Below, piece after piece: positions 46,921-58,100 of a stretch of 64,000 bases of DNA (the first letter of the stretch is position 1; each line of letters opens with the position of its first letter). This stretch comes from Isoetes taiwanensis. Taxonomy: Eukaryota; Streptophyta; Lycopodiopsida; Isoetales; Isoetaceae. The notes beneath the pieces were generated by a model. That model did no database searches. It was not told where the DNA came from and was given only the letters and a program-made list of their open reading frames with translations. The position numbers and the translations under genes were made by a program. The stretch spans positions 1,364,001-1,428,000 of the forward strand of contig JAJEKV010000207.1 in the NCBI GenBank assembly GCA_021234155.1, read 5' to 3'.

Positions 46921-46964
46921 ATGGGCCAAAAAAAGAAATAATTGAGCAAGTCCACTAAAACAAA

Positions 46965-47182
46965 TATGGAGTTCCTTAGAATCTGTCGGGTTTATAACGA
47001 CCGAACAAAACTGATTGACCATCTATTACTGCTTAGGCTACAATTCCTTTGAGATTTGGTTCAACAGCTTAGGCAACAATATTTCATTTTGTTGAGTCAA
47101 CATGCTCTGGAGATTGGAATAAATGGAGAAGTAAAATGGATGCCATGCAACTTCAGATGACCCATACAAAAGACCATATTCT
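46965..47182. repeat. Diverged tandem duplication, copy 2
   Basis: Partner of 46688-46920. It abuts the structured repeat unit that begins near 47185. Confidence 0.65.
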
Positions 47183-47184
47183 CG

Positions 47185-48180
47185 AGCTGCGACTCGCATG
47201 ACACAACAACGCCCGAAAGAAGAGAACTTCCCGTCGATCCGAGATGAAGGCTCAAGAATTGCCCCATAGTGGAGGAATGCCGAGGTAGAAGCGAGACGAG
47301 AAGGATAGGAAGAGATACGAGAAAGATAGGAAACGCCAGGAAGGGATGCGCCAGGAAAGGTCAACGCAGGCCAAGGTAGAAGAGAACCGAGAACGATAAG
47401 AAACGCCAGGAAGGGATACGCCAGGAAAGGTCAGGTCGAAGAGAAACAAGAATGATAGGAAATGCCACGAAAGGTCAACCCATGCAAGAGGAAGCCCCTC
47501 CATCCGCATGAGAGCATAGAACATAACCTGGAAACACCACATGGCGTGGATGGGGCTTTTCTATTCATCCCGAATTGTAATTACAATGGTAGAGAGTGGG
47601 TAGCCGATATCGCAAAGCTACCCAAAAACAAAAAATACGTGGAATATCGGTCCATAACACCTGGACCCCAAAATACAAAAATATATCATAGATGTTTGGC
47701 TAGTGTACCTGCCTAGGGCTTATCGCCGGGATTAAAAAACCCCGCCCTTTCGGGTTTTCGAGGAAAAACCCTAGCGATAAGCCCTAGGCAGTGGGCTTAG
47801 ACAACGCCAATTACCGCTAAACTTCCCAAAACCCACGCCCAAAAGAAACCAACGCCGCAACGCCGCACTCGTGATAAGACCACAAAACACAATAGAGAAG
47901 AACAAAACCTCGAAAAAGCGAGGGGTTGATTAAAGCGTACCGCGCACGCGAACAACATATATAAACAAAATACTTAAGGGAGGGAGGGAGGGAGAGCATA
48001 GAACATAACCCGAAACAACGGGCTTAAGAGAAAACCGATGAGAAGCTGAAGGCGAATGCAGAAGAAATAGCGATCCCCTAACCGGATGAGAGGCCCGAAA
48101 TGCATGCAATGCATGCAGGCAACGCATGCAACTCTTGCATGCTCGTCTGGCTCGAGAATCGCGATCCGTCGGATCGATCT
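47185..48180. repeat. Structured repeat family, unit 3 (longest form)
   Basis: Same outline as unit 1: opening 'ctgcgactcgcatga', hairpin GGGTAGC/GCTACCC (47597-47622), the 79-nt structure, 'cctcgaaaaagcgagggg', a GGGAGGGAGGGAGG run, a TGCATGC stretch and 'gagaatcgcgatccg'. In addition it has a minisatellite at 47290-47470 with the phrases 'aacgccaggaagggat' and 'cgccaggaaaggtca'. Non-coding. On the minus strand a TTTATATATG motif lies near 47960. Confidence 0.65.
47711..47789 (-). ncRNA. Covarying RNA-like structure, copy 2
   Basis: Outer stem GCCTAGGGCTTATCGC (47711-47726) pairs perfectly over 16 bp with 47774-47789. Compared with copy 1, stem positions 4 and 7 changed on both sides (G-C to T-A, A-T to G-C). 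The inner GGG/CCC and the apex CCC-loop-GGG (47745-47754) are kept. On the minus strand the apical loop is GAAA, a GNRA tetraloop. Confidence 0.6.
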
Positions 48181-48539
48181 GCATATAGGCGAAAAAAGGA
48201 GATATTGATTCGTTGTATTAGTTTATCAGCTTCAGTGGCCAAATATATATGTGTGGATGGTCCAGAACCTAATGCAGATATATTTCGCCAAGTCCCCAAT
48301 TCTTTGCCAAAGCTACCGAATGTAGTCAGAGGGTCCGAAAAACACCAAAAGCTTCTGAGCTCCTATTACAGAAGTGTCTAAATGTTTCTTTTGTAGAAAT
48401 GAAGATATGAAAATGTACATATGCTTCTGTTTCATAACATCTTTATTTGAAGTGAGTACAGAATGAAAGCCTAGATAATGGATAATGAAGCTACTTATAG
48501 TAATTTCATAATGCAAAGCAGCAAGGTACCTTATATGGT
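48181..48539. other. No gene recognised
   Basis: Sequence between the repeat unit and the exon pair at 48540-48898. It may hold a further downstream exon of that minus-strand gene, but none is clear. Confidence 0.3.
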
Positions 48540-48898
48540 TCGCTTCCCTACAAGGAGCTCTTCTCGTGAGGCAGTACCCCTTGCTGCAATTTTCAGTTTG
48601 TGAATCTTTTTCAGCTTTTGTTGTTTCCCTCCATATATTCTGAAGGAATGGCCTTGGTAGATTTATGTAACGCCTGTCACAAAAAAAGCATGATATTAGA
48701 ATCACCTACAAATGGTTATATACATGCAAAGCCATCCNATGTAAAGCCATTGAGATGAATCAAAGAAAACAAACAATATAGAGAGTTTTTCCAGAACATT
48801 CACCTGCAGGATATCCAGAAGCAACTCATTTCAAGTCTTTCTGCTGCATCTTTCAAATTGACCTTCATTGCATTAACCATGTTGCGAGTTTTGGGCAT
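48540..48898 (-). CDS. Two exons of an unrecognised gene
   Basis: Minus-strand exon 48898-48804 (acceptor 'ataatccag', donor GTGAAT) encodes MPKTRNMVNAMKVNLKDAAE and onward to FWISC. Exon 48673-48540 (acceptor 'ttgtgacag', donor GTACCT) continues in frame with RYINLPRPFLQNIWRETT and a Cys-rich end. Both have canonical borders and the joined 229 nt stay open, which argues for a real transcript. I do not recognise the protein. Further exons should lie on both sides. An ambiguous base N stands in the intron at 48738. Confidence 0.4.
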
Positions 48899-51120
48899 CT
48901 GGATTATGTTCACCTGCATTTAGTTTTCACCTTCACCATATTGATTTTTGCCGTCATCACATTCACACCTGTTGGCAAAGCCCTACGTCCAAGACAAAAA
49001 ATGAGACGGTGCCCCTAAGCTGTTAAATTTTGTCCAATCTGTATAAAAAAAATTTGAAGCCGTGTTTGCTGCAATTTCTAGAATATTGATTAAATCTGGA
49101 CTGACAATTTGAACTCAAGAATGAACATCACATACCATATTACCTGTGCTGGTTTACACCAACCCAGCTACACGCTCCTCTCCAACTATCATAGTTGCTT
49201 TAATTAATGCTCGTCACGGATGCCTGGCTGTGACAGAAACAAATCCAAAAATTCGTCATCTCTGCTTTTAGTGCCCTTTTGCTCTCTGTTTTCTTTTCTC
49301 CTTTCTTCAAGAATCTTATCTCAAAATGCATCCTGGCTTCCCTTTCGGGTTCTTAAACTACGGACCTTTCACCATCCAACCAATCCATTTTAAGTAGCTC
49401 ACAAACTCTCCAACAAAGAAGTCAACAATTACATTTAAACGCTTCTTTTCATGTTTATCATATTGGCCATAGCTTTTTACTAAGCATTGTCATGATTACA
49501 ATTTATTAAAACTCAAGTCGAAAATGAAGCTTCTGAGCTGACTTCTTGCTGGCATGCCTTATCATATAAAAGACGAATAAAAAAGACGAATAAAACCTCC
49601 AAGTTCATGTGCTTAAAAAGGCGAATAAAACCTCCAAGTTCATGTGCTTAGAGACTCCTCGGGCACTGCGCACAAAGCGCCCCATCTCTACCATTCCTCC
49701 TATTCTATCTTCGGGCGGCTCGGGTCCTAACTGGAGAACATGAGCTTGGGCTCACTGCGTACGCCATCCAGTTTGAAGTCTGTAAAAGGGATGCAAAGTG
49801 GCATTGTGGAGCACAGTAAAAAAGACGTCATAGGGCCAGCCACACCTGGCTACTGCCGTAGCTGAAAACTTCAGCTTCTAGCGCATCTCCGACGGCGCTG
49901 ATGCTCACTGGAGAGGAGATCGCCATTGCCAGAACAGGGATTTTTTTAATTCTTGGTCTTACATAACTGGCGAAATCCTGGCCGTCAAAATTTTAGGGCA
50001 ATATATTTCAGATCGTTAGATTTAGGGCAACATACACGACAGACATACACAATAATTTTATAATAAAGGATCTGGCCACAGCCACAACTCCTGTAAAACG
50101 AAATGGTGCAAGCAGATGTTTTCAAAGTAGTAGAGGCGGTTATGAACCTTGCACTAAAAGTAATCTTTGTCTTTATCTTCATCAAAGAGTTGCAGTTCTG
50201 CCCCTTTCTTTGTGGCCTACTGTTGTGTCACCTCTTCAAGAGGTCGAGGGATGCTCACGCGTTGTCTAGAGGTATGCCTCTATTCATTATTATTTTTTTG
50301 TCTGCTAGCATATATCAGTCCCCTGTTTAAAATCTTGTAGGCAGTTGCGACAAAGCTCAAATAGAAGAGCCAATCTGGAGGCATCCATTTCCAATTTGTT
50401 ACTTCTATGGTGCTCCATAAGGTGATCATAGATCGATCCCTTTGTTGGCTAGCTAGAAAGATACATGTAAGCTTCTTCGTTAAGAAGAACATGTTTTGTT
50501 CCTTGCATGAGAAGACTTTTTGCAATTCGTTTCTGGCATGCAAAGCTCGAAACTGCCAACTGTTTTATGAAATCAAACTTTTGAACTTTGCATTTCTATA
50601 CTTGCATGCATTTACAGATTGCAAACAGGTAATTTTGACGTCTTTTATACATTGAATAAGGCATTTTGAATCCCTTTGTGCAGTACAAGCAACATCTAAT
50701 TTTGATCCTTGTGGAATTTCTACAATTTGCATTTCGTTGATAATTTAGCTACATTTTTCATTGATTCATTTGCATTTTGTTTGATCTCAAGTTTTATTTG
50801 GGATTGAATCGATGCGGTAAAATCTTACAGCCTACTTGATTATTTCAGCATGTAAGGTATGTTTTGCGATGTTATCTCAAGGTCAAGCCAATCAAATTCG
50901 TTTTTCCAAAAGGCAAAAAACTGGAATATGGCCATTGTTGGCATATGTTGAAGTTACCAAATTCTATAATGTTCTCAAGAACACGAGCTTTGATTGAAGC
51001 TCAAACAATAAATCTGGGAAATATATAAATCATCCGAATCCCTGTGGCCAATTTAACAAAGGCATCCATAAATCTTTATGGATAAGTACACATTTTAGGA
51101 TGCATATCCTCATGCTTTAG
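48899..51120. other. No gene recognised
   Basis: A tandem duplication of about 39 bp ('gcgaataaaacctccaagtt' type) lies at 49575-49650. The short frames at 50103-50330 and 50407-50655 plus have no family match. Otherwise plain AT-rich sequence. Confidence 0.35.
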
Positions 51121-51236
51121 TAGAATAGAATAGAATAGAATAGAATAGAATAGAATAGAATAGAATAGAATAGAATAGAATAGAATAGAATAGAATAGAA
51201 TAGAATAGAATAGAATAGAATAGAATAGAATAGAAT
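51121..51236. repeat. (TAGAA)n pentanucleotide array, about 115 bp
   Basis: Over twenty uninterrupted copies of TAGAA on the plus strand, TTCTA on the minus strand. It lies exactly at the downstream edge of the minus-strand LINE and is best read as that LINE's tail. Confidence 0.95.
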
Positions 51237-51302
51237 ATGATTTTATCGTCCACGGAGACCAACTGGCCTATGGGACCCAAGTACAAAGAGAGAGCAGCAG
51301 GG

Positions 51303-51369
51303 TATTACTACCAGGATTAAAAAACCCCCGCCCCGAAGGGTTTTCGGGGGAAAAACCTTAGTAGCAATA
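51303..51369 (-). ncRNA. Covarying RNA-like structure, copy 3, in LINE 3' region
   Basis: The outer stem TATTACTAC (51303-51311) pairs with GTAGCAATA (51361-51369), one mismatch, with sequence unlike copies 1 and 2. The inner stem is AGG/CCT instead of GGG/CCC. CCCCCG/CGGGGG (51325-51330 with 51345-51350) adds a six-pair stem. The apical loop is TTCG on the minus strand, where the other copies have GAAA. The same one-base versus two-base bulge is kept. Confidence 0.55.
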
Positions 51370-52599
51370 AGGATGCTAACATACTGCACAGTTATATACA
51401 TAATCACAAGTACAGCTGAGGTTAATGTCGGACAGGGGGGCATAACTGAGTCCGCGTATCCATTACCTCCCGGAGGTACGATCCCAACAAGCCTACTGAG
51501 GGTGCTTTCGGTCAAGAGCTCATGCAAGGCCCGATGGGGCACAACTAAGCAGAGCATACCGAGCCGGGATATGCTGGTATGCCGCACGGGCCGGAGGGCG
51601 TGACTTTCATCCTCAATGGCTGTTGACAAAGCGACGGACTCGGCGCCCTCACGCGGCTCCCGAATCCATCTCCCCGTCTCAACGCGGAGGTGGTGTGCAC
51701 TGTCGCGAGAATGGAAGCAATCACCCCCGGCTTTTCATGGGTAGATGGGTGCGCAGGTAGTGGTGGGGGCCCCTCGTGAGCATGGGATTAAACCTGTCGG
51801 TCGATAATTTGCCACCTTGACATGTGCGGGGCCTCGCATCCCAAAGCTTGGCCATGAAGCAAGCATCCAAATCTTGCTTCAAGGCGTGGCGTTCCTTCGG
51901 TGTATGCTTTGGTCCACATCCGTGTGCTGCACATTCCATAGCGAGAACCATTGGGCTTGCTTGTCTTTCAGCCGGGCTTTGAGTATTGCGGGCCCATCGC
52001 CTTTGCCAAAGCAAGGTTGGGCAGCCGGGCTTCATCCATAGCCACCACCTACGGAAGTAAATAATGTGACGTTCCAACGCAGCGACCCTCAGTAATGGAA
52101 GGAAGCATGTCTCCGGAGCAAGATCGATATGGGACCGTGGACTTCACTCGATGCGGGGCCAAGAAGGCCTTCGTACTGCTCTAGATCGATTCAAGTGGTG
52201 AGGGATATCACCGCCCCCCACTTACGCCCCATAGAGGAGGACCGGTTCAACCAAGGCCTCGAACAAGTGTGCTGGTGACCCCATGCATACGGCTACGCCT
52301 TGTGACTGTTGTTTTGCATTGCATGGGGCTTTCCGACTGCGGTGACCGTAACGATGGATGCATCCCAAAGGTGTGGTAGTAGAAAACTCAATGCCCAAAT
52401 ACTTATAAGACTTGGAGCCGGTTCACCGGGCCGTCTGTTGTTGAAGTGTGGGGAGTTGCAAAGACTTCCGCAGCTCATGCTCAAGCATCCTCGCGATAGA
52501 TCGCCGCATGATCATAGTCCGCACGCTAAACCGTGGTACATGGGGTGTTGGGGCAATGGGTGCTCGGTTGGCTGCCAATCTATGCAAGAACAGGGCTGA

Positions 52600-53400
52600 T
52601 GGTCGGAGTCTACTTCCCGCCCCGGCCACTGTTCCGAACAATCGGGCAGTGATCAAGTGTAGGCATTGCTCATCCGCTAGCACGTAATCCACCACACCGG
52701 GTGCCGCCCCACGGTTCTCCCGTCTACAAGTGAAGCGGCCGGAGGGGCCACCGTACAGCCCATTGCAAATGACTAGGTCAAAGATACCGCCAAAGAAAGC
52801 CCAAATGCCGGGCCATACCGCGGTCACACGGCACGTCATCGGCCTTTGGCCAAACCATCTCTGCGAGGTCCATTTGCAACACATCCTCGCCTAGAGGTGC
52901 GAATTTTGGGATCCTTTCTTTTTGTCTTGTAGCGTTGAAATCTCCAAGCAACATGACCTTGCCCAATTTTTTCATGCTACAGTATGTCATCATATAGATC
53001 GACATAGGGCTCCTGCCCCGCCCACATCAAGGCGCGTGTGGTAAAAGTTGCTCTCAGCATGTGGGAGTAGCAAGCCGCCACAAGAGAGGGCTGCCATCGC
53101 CGTTTCGCACTCCTACCCACGGTATCTGCCAGCTGTCGCCTTGCGAGGGAGACCGATTGGGCCAAGGTCATGCAGTAGCAACACGCAATTCCTCCGTGTC
53201 CTCGTTTCCCGGTGCACTCATTGAAGACGGAGTAGCGCTGGTATCCTGGCAAATCAGGTAGCCTGTGACCAGCATGTTCCCATGTTTCCATGAGGAAGAT
53301 AAGGTCCATGTCCATGGCGACGGAATTGAGACTGTCCCCCTTCTGCCATGGAAAGCCACGGCAATTCCAGGATACCACGCTGAGGCACGATCCCTATTTA
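52600..53400 (-). pseudogene. LINE ORF2 endonuclease fragment
   Basis: Pieces in several frames match the apurinic-type endonuclease of LINE ORF2, which nicks the target DNA. They read VVSWNCRGFP; DLIFLMETWEHAGHRLPDLP; then GYQRYSVF and GKRGHGGIA; VMLLGDFNATR (around 52960); FDLVICNGLYGG; GRFTC; and GVVDYVLADEQ. The catalytic Asn, Glu and Asp-Asn positions are recognisable (WNCRG, METW, GDFN). Several frameshifts. No YxDD reverse transcriptase follows. Confidence 0.85.
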
Positions 53401-53495
53401 GTGGCATGCATCGCCACTTCAGGTCCGGTGGTAGTGGTGGTCCCAGGGGGAGCGGCAGATGTGGATGCCTGTGCCGCTGTGCCGCTGGGGCCCCC

Positions 53496-54240
53496 TCAGA
53501 GGGGACTCGAGGGGCCGGAGTGCCTGCATCCCTGTTTGGCTGCCTCAACCTCGTGATCCTTCCCCTCGACCAGCCCCCGCTGCCCTCCATGTCTGGCGCG
53601 GGTCTCGACTTTGGCCAGCTCACGCCTTCGGGTCTCTTGCTGTGCTGGGGTCAAGTCCCGGTCAACGTACAGAGCCGTGCCCTTCAACTTCCGGCCCTGA
53701 CGCAGGATGGCCACCCGCTCTGGCACGCTCTCAACTGTGAAGATGACCACCCGGGGGCGATCAGGGCGCTGAATTCCATGACGACTCGCCTTTCCAATGG
53801 TCACAGGTGCTGGGAACATCATCCGGTCCAAGATCTGTGTCTGGAGTCGGGAAGTGAGATGTTCTCCCGACTCCTCCGTCAGGCCTCGCACTACCACATT
53901 GCGGCTCCTGCGTCTCTGTTCCTGGAGTTCGGCGGGGGCCGCACCAGGTGTTGGTTGAGGTGGGTGAGGCATAGGCTGTGGCCGGCGCCTGGGTGGTGGC
54001 GGCCCGGCGTGATCTGATGTGTCCGCAGCAGGTGTTGCAGGTTGACGCCCTGTAGGTTGGTGGGTTCGCGGGGTTGGTGTGTTCTTTGCTGTGGTTTCTG
54101 TTCTCCGGAGTCTGGAGCTCAGCTCTTGCAGGACGTTGTCATGTCTTGCCATCTCCCGCGTGCAATGGCAGAGTTGCTCATGTGCCTCGGCCTGGAGGCC
54201 CTTGCCTTGCTGGGCAACGGCCGCCCCGGCTCACATGCGT
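53496..54240 (-). pseudogene. LINE ORF1 with RRM-like domain
   Basis: The frame 54152-53496 (with an upstream in-frame part AEAHEQLCHCTREM) has a coiled-coil-like start, a Pro-rich linker and then an RRM-like module. That module reads RRSRNVVVRGLTEES, then IGKASRHG, RPRVVIFTVESVPERVAIL, and GTALYVDRDLTPAQQETRR. This is the RNA-binding ORF1 of plant and algal L1-type LINEs. It runs out of frame before the endonuclease. Confidence 0.8.
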
Positions 54241-55130
54241 CCCGATCTCGTGCTAAATCCTTACTCCGGCGAGCGCCATTACGCCCGGCTAGCTTCCAAA
54301 GCAGCTGGACTCCTTGTCTCCGCAGATGCCTCCGCGGCCTCTCGCCAGTGAGGGCGCTCTGCGCTCCTCGTGCGTGGCCTTAGCCTCCCTCAACCTCGGC
54401 TCGATCCGAGAGATGGGTTACGGCGCCTCTGCTCTACACGGTTCCGCCTGCCCCGGCCCCGGCTTCCATAGCTGCCAACACGGTGTCTACACCCCCTCAT
54501 ATCCGCAAGCTCCCGCTGGTATTGCTGTCACAAATTGTAGCAAGTGGATGCTATCATCACGGCCGTGACGCGATCCTCCAATTGCGGATTCGCGTTTTTA
54601 CGGTGCCTGCGCAACATCAGAGATGTTATGTTTCTCCACCTCTGCCGGGAGGCCCGCAAGGCGTGCACCGTTGGCCTCAACCCTCGCCTCGATGTGGCTC
54701 CAAGGTTCGACCGGGCGGATTGCACAGGTGGCCCGGGCCTGTCGGGTCGACCGGGCTTTGCTCGGCCTCCCTCTTCATGGAAGACGTCTCTCCCTCTGCC
54801 CGAGGCCTCTTCCTTGGTGGCCCCGCTTCATGGTCTTCCCCAGAGGGCTCTGCCTACGTGGGGTCAACCAGTGGTTGGTGTGTTTGGGCCTTCCCAGGAT
54901 GGGTTGGTGTGGTCTGAGGTAGCTCACCAACCAAGTATGGGTCCACACACGGGACTGTGTCTGTGGCCATGACTTGGGGTATGACTTGGGCCATGACAGG
55001 TCAAACAGGGTTTTAGGTAGGCTATGGCAGAGGCTTATCAGGTCTGGCAGGGCTAGGCCGGCTGTGGCAGGGCTGTGGCCTGGCTAGGCAAGGCCAAGAG
55101 GCAGTTGGTTGGGCTATGGCAATGTCAGGT
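54241..55130. other. GC-rich sequence upstream of LINE ORF1
   Basis: Probably LINE 5' part or a neighbouring element. GGCAGGGCTAGGC / GGCTATGGCAG-like units repeat at 54960-55120. The long open frames on both strands reflect GC composition; none resembles a protein I know. Confidence 0.4.
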
Positions 55131-58100
55131 AGATGTTGGAGCCTAGCTCAACATTAATTTGTATGCTCTGACTGCCCAAATTAGGGTTGGGAGCAAAGGG
55201 GCTGAAAGGGGGCAAAAAAAAAAAAAAAGGAAAGTGGCTAATAGACTCCTGGATATCTGGTGTGTACCGGCTGCCACAAAAACCCCTAGCACACAGCCCG
55301 GAAAAGTGCAGATTTGAGCACTGAAACAAAGACAAATGTGACGTTCCACGTATTTATACGGTCTACTATACGGGACACGTACAAATACAAGCACGTCACT
55401 CCCTAAAGGTACGCTACCATGGGGGTATGGGAACTCAATTGCAACCTAGGGGGTTACCTTACAAAGGATTAAATTAGCTATGCTAATTTAACACATTAAT
55501 AATAATAACCTATAACCTAGGAAATTAGGATAATTACCAATTGGGAAGGCGCCACCCGCCCCAATCGACAAGGCAAGCATGGGGGTTGCCAAGTTTGATG
55601 CCAACTTGACCCCTATCCTGGGGATTGACTCTCGAAGATCGACCAAGGAAGGCCAGGAGCCGAAAGCCATCAACCACCCGCAGAGAACCACCATACCGGG
55701 GCCGCCCCCCGCGGAAGCCACAAACGAATCTTCAACCGCTGTGAGAGATGGAGGCCCATGGGAATGAGTCCAAATGTAATTCAGGTAGGTGGCTATGTGA
55801 ATTCTAGTTAACACTTGGTTGTGTCCGTCTTTTCTTCTGTTTTCTTTGTAATTCACCATAGAAACTAACCCTTGTTTGTACAAGCAAGTACTCTTTATAT
55901 TCAATTATGGTTTCTACTCAAGGGATGGATTGTTAATTCTTTGTTTAGTCCGGTTTCAAACGGGGGATTAAGGGGGTAGAGGCCTCCGAACCCGTACAGT
56001 AGTATGCTCCTAGATAGCCACCAGTAAAGTCCCATTAGTTTTGCGGCGCGCATTGCACAAGAACCCACCGGTCCTAGATGCTATGGTCCGCTTAGCACCG
56101 CATAAGGAACACAAGCAGACATGAGGGGTGGGGTCTTGCATGAGCATACAAGGCTCCCCGAGACTCTGATTGGGCTAGGCCCCGACAGCCGGTCACGAGA
56201 GGGCCGGGCATGGGTCCGACACTCCCCGGGTGGGAAGGTGTGATCCGTGATGGAGCACCTTGCACTTTGAGTAGATTTAGGGTGAGTAAGTCGGCACGGA
56301 TGCGGGGTCGCTGATGCGGCACGTATTCTCTAGCTCACCCATGGAACCACCGCGGATTCCGAAGGGGACGCCCCCGAGCCCGCCTCATCGACCAGCGCCA
56401 TGAACCCGAGCAGGCTCGAGGGTGATGCCCCGAAGTCTGGCGTCCTAAGGCTATAGCGAAGCCATAGCATGAATTGACCCATCTGCGCAGTGTGCACAGG
56501 AGGGGGATGGAGTGGACAACCCTAGCCAATGTTCTATGCCGCCAACGCCATGCCAAGACTTCTGGCCTCGTTGATCTCTTGAGGCCCAGCCGCCGGGCCG
56601 ATCCTCATGGAAGTCCGAGCCGGGGTAGAACCCGGGGTTTGGGTGTTTTCTTAGGATTAGATGCATATTCTATGCCGTTGGTATATTGATGGATGCGCCA
56701 CCCTTCGTGGTGGTTATTTATGTATATTCGTGCTGCGTGCTAACCCTTGTATTCATGCTTCCTGACATTAGGAGTCCCATTGAAGGCGCAATGGGTAATG
56801 ACCCCTTCAGTGTCCTTCTTCGGCCTCATCTCATAGATGGCCCGAATAGACGGAGGGCCCCCGCCATGGTGAGATGATCGCCATGGGAGGGGAAAGTCCT
56901 CGTGATGTATACGTCCGAGGGTCGTGATATATTCGGGAGCTGCCACAAAGCAGGTCAGAGCCGCGGATTTCGGGTTGTTTAAAATCATAGCACGGGCCAA
57001 ACACTAACTCAGAGAGTACCCGGTGAGTTAGGAGGAGGCTAAGTCAATGTGTCGTTAGTTCTCTTTGTTGTTTGGTTTGGTGTTAGGTTAAGTTAAGAAA
57101 TTGTAGCTTTGAAGTGGAGGGGCCAAGATTGGAGGCCTAGCGAGGTGCCGGGGTAACTCAAATGACAAAGATGATGGCTCCATTGATTGGGCGACTGACA
57201 ATTACCCTAAAACAAAGCCAACTCCAGCGAAAAATAGTCAAGGGCAGGCCCAAAACGAATTCGGCGCCGCTTTGCTTTTTGTCGCTTTGCATACCAAGTT
57301 AGAAGCCCGAATGTCAAGGTTGGCTCCAATCCGCCGGGACTCGAAGTCAACGCTGACCCGCCAGTCAACTTCGGCCGCTTGCATTTCGACGACACCCAAC
57401 GAGGTAAACCCGTGATAATGCCATCGGGCGCCGACCAGATGTGGCGCGATTTCCGCCATATATTTTTAATAATAAAATTTTGAAGTTAATAAGAAAAAAT
57501 TTGAAATTTTAAAAGTAATTGGCCGTTTAGCAAACCATTTTTCGTCATTTGCTTTTGCTCTTTTCGCCTCAACCTACCGAGCCCTCCGCCATCGCCATCA
57601 GACCGGCCTTGATCTTGCGCCCTTGTGCTTTGTGTCTCTTAGCCTTTGCCATCCCTTCGCCACAAGACTATTCCCTATGGCCATCACCAAGAGCGCCGAG
57701 ATCCAACCACCATGAGCATCGTGGGAGATCTACGCCATGATTGCTAAGCACATGGCTACCTAACCCAGCCCCTCATCGACATCTTGTTGGATGAGCTGGT
57801 CAATAGGTTTGAGAACAACGATAGATTCCATATCCCGTCTATCACTTCTCGTGAGCCATTCTCATCCCGCTGAACCTACGCCAGCTCCCATATACCCTTG
57901 TTGAGCAACCTGATATGGTGATGATGCTCATCAAATTTTATCCTCCCGAACAGAAGGCCATATGGAGGAGGAAGATGTCAGGACGGAGGCCGTACTCATA
58001 TTAGGGGTTTTGTTGTGGAGGACGCACTCAACGGGAGATTGAGCTGGTCGACACCGCAGCCCGGTAGGGGAATACCGTATTTCTGACGGGCTTTGTTGGC

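Larger units (their letters stand above)
51121..54240 (-). mobile_element. GC-rich LINE lacking reverse transcriptase
   Basis: Read on the minus strand: an ORF1 with an RRM-like domain (about 54240-53500), an endonuclease (about 53400-52600), then about 1.3 kb without recognisable RT, and a (TTCTA)n tail. The structure copy at 51303-51369 stands about 70-130 bp before the tail, where LINE 3' recognition hairpins usually lie. Frames are broken in several places. The RT seems to have been deleted internally. Confidence 0.75.

Noticed and set aside
22300-48180. Hammerhead ribozyme suggested by CTGATGA (22330, 22708) and GATGAGAGGCCCGAAA (48086)
   Set aside because: The copies with CTGATGA lack GAAA, the copy with GAAA lacks an intact CTGATGA, and stem III does not end in a correctly placed NUH cleavage site.
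53265-54972. Plus-strand frames of up to 250 codons
   Set aside because: GC-rich antisense of the LINE ORF1 and endonuclease; the minus strand carries the recognisable motifs.
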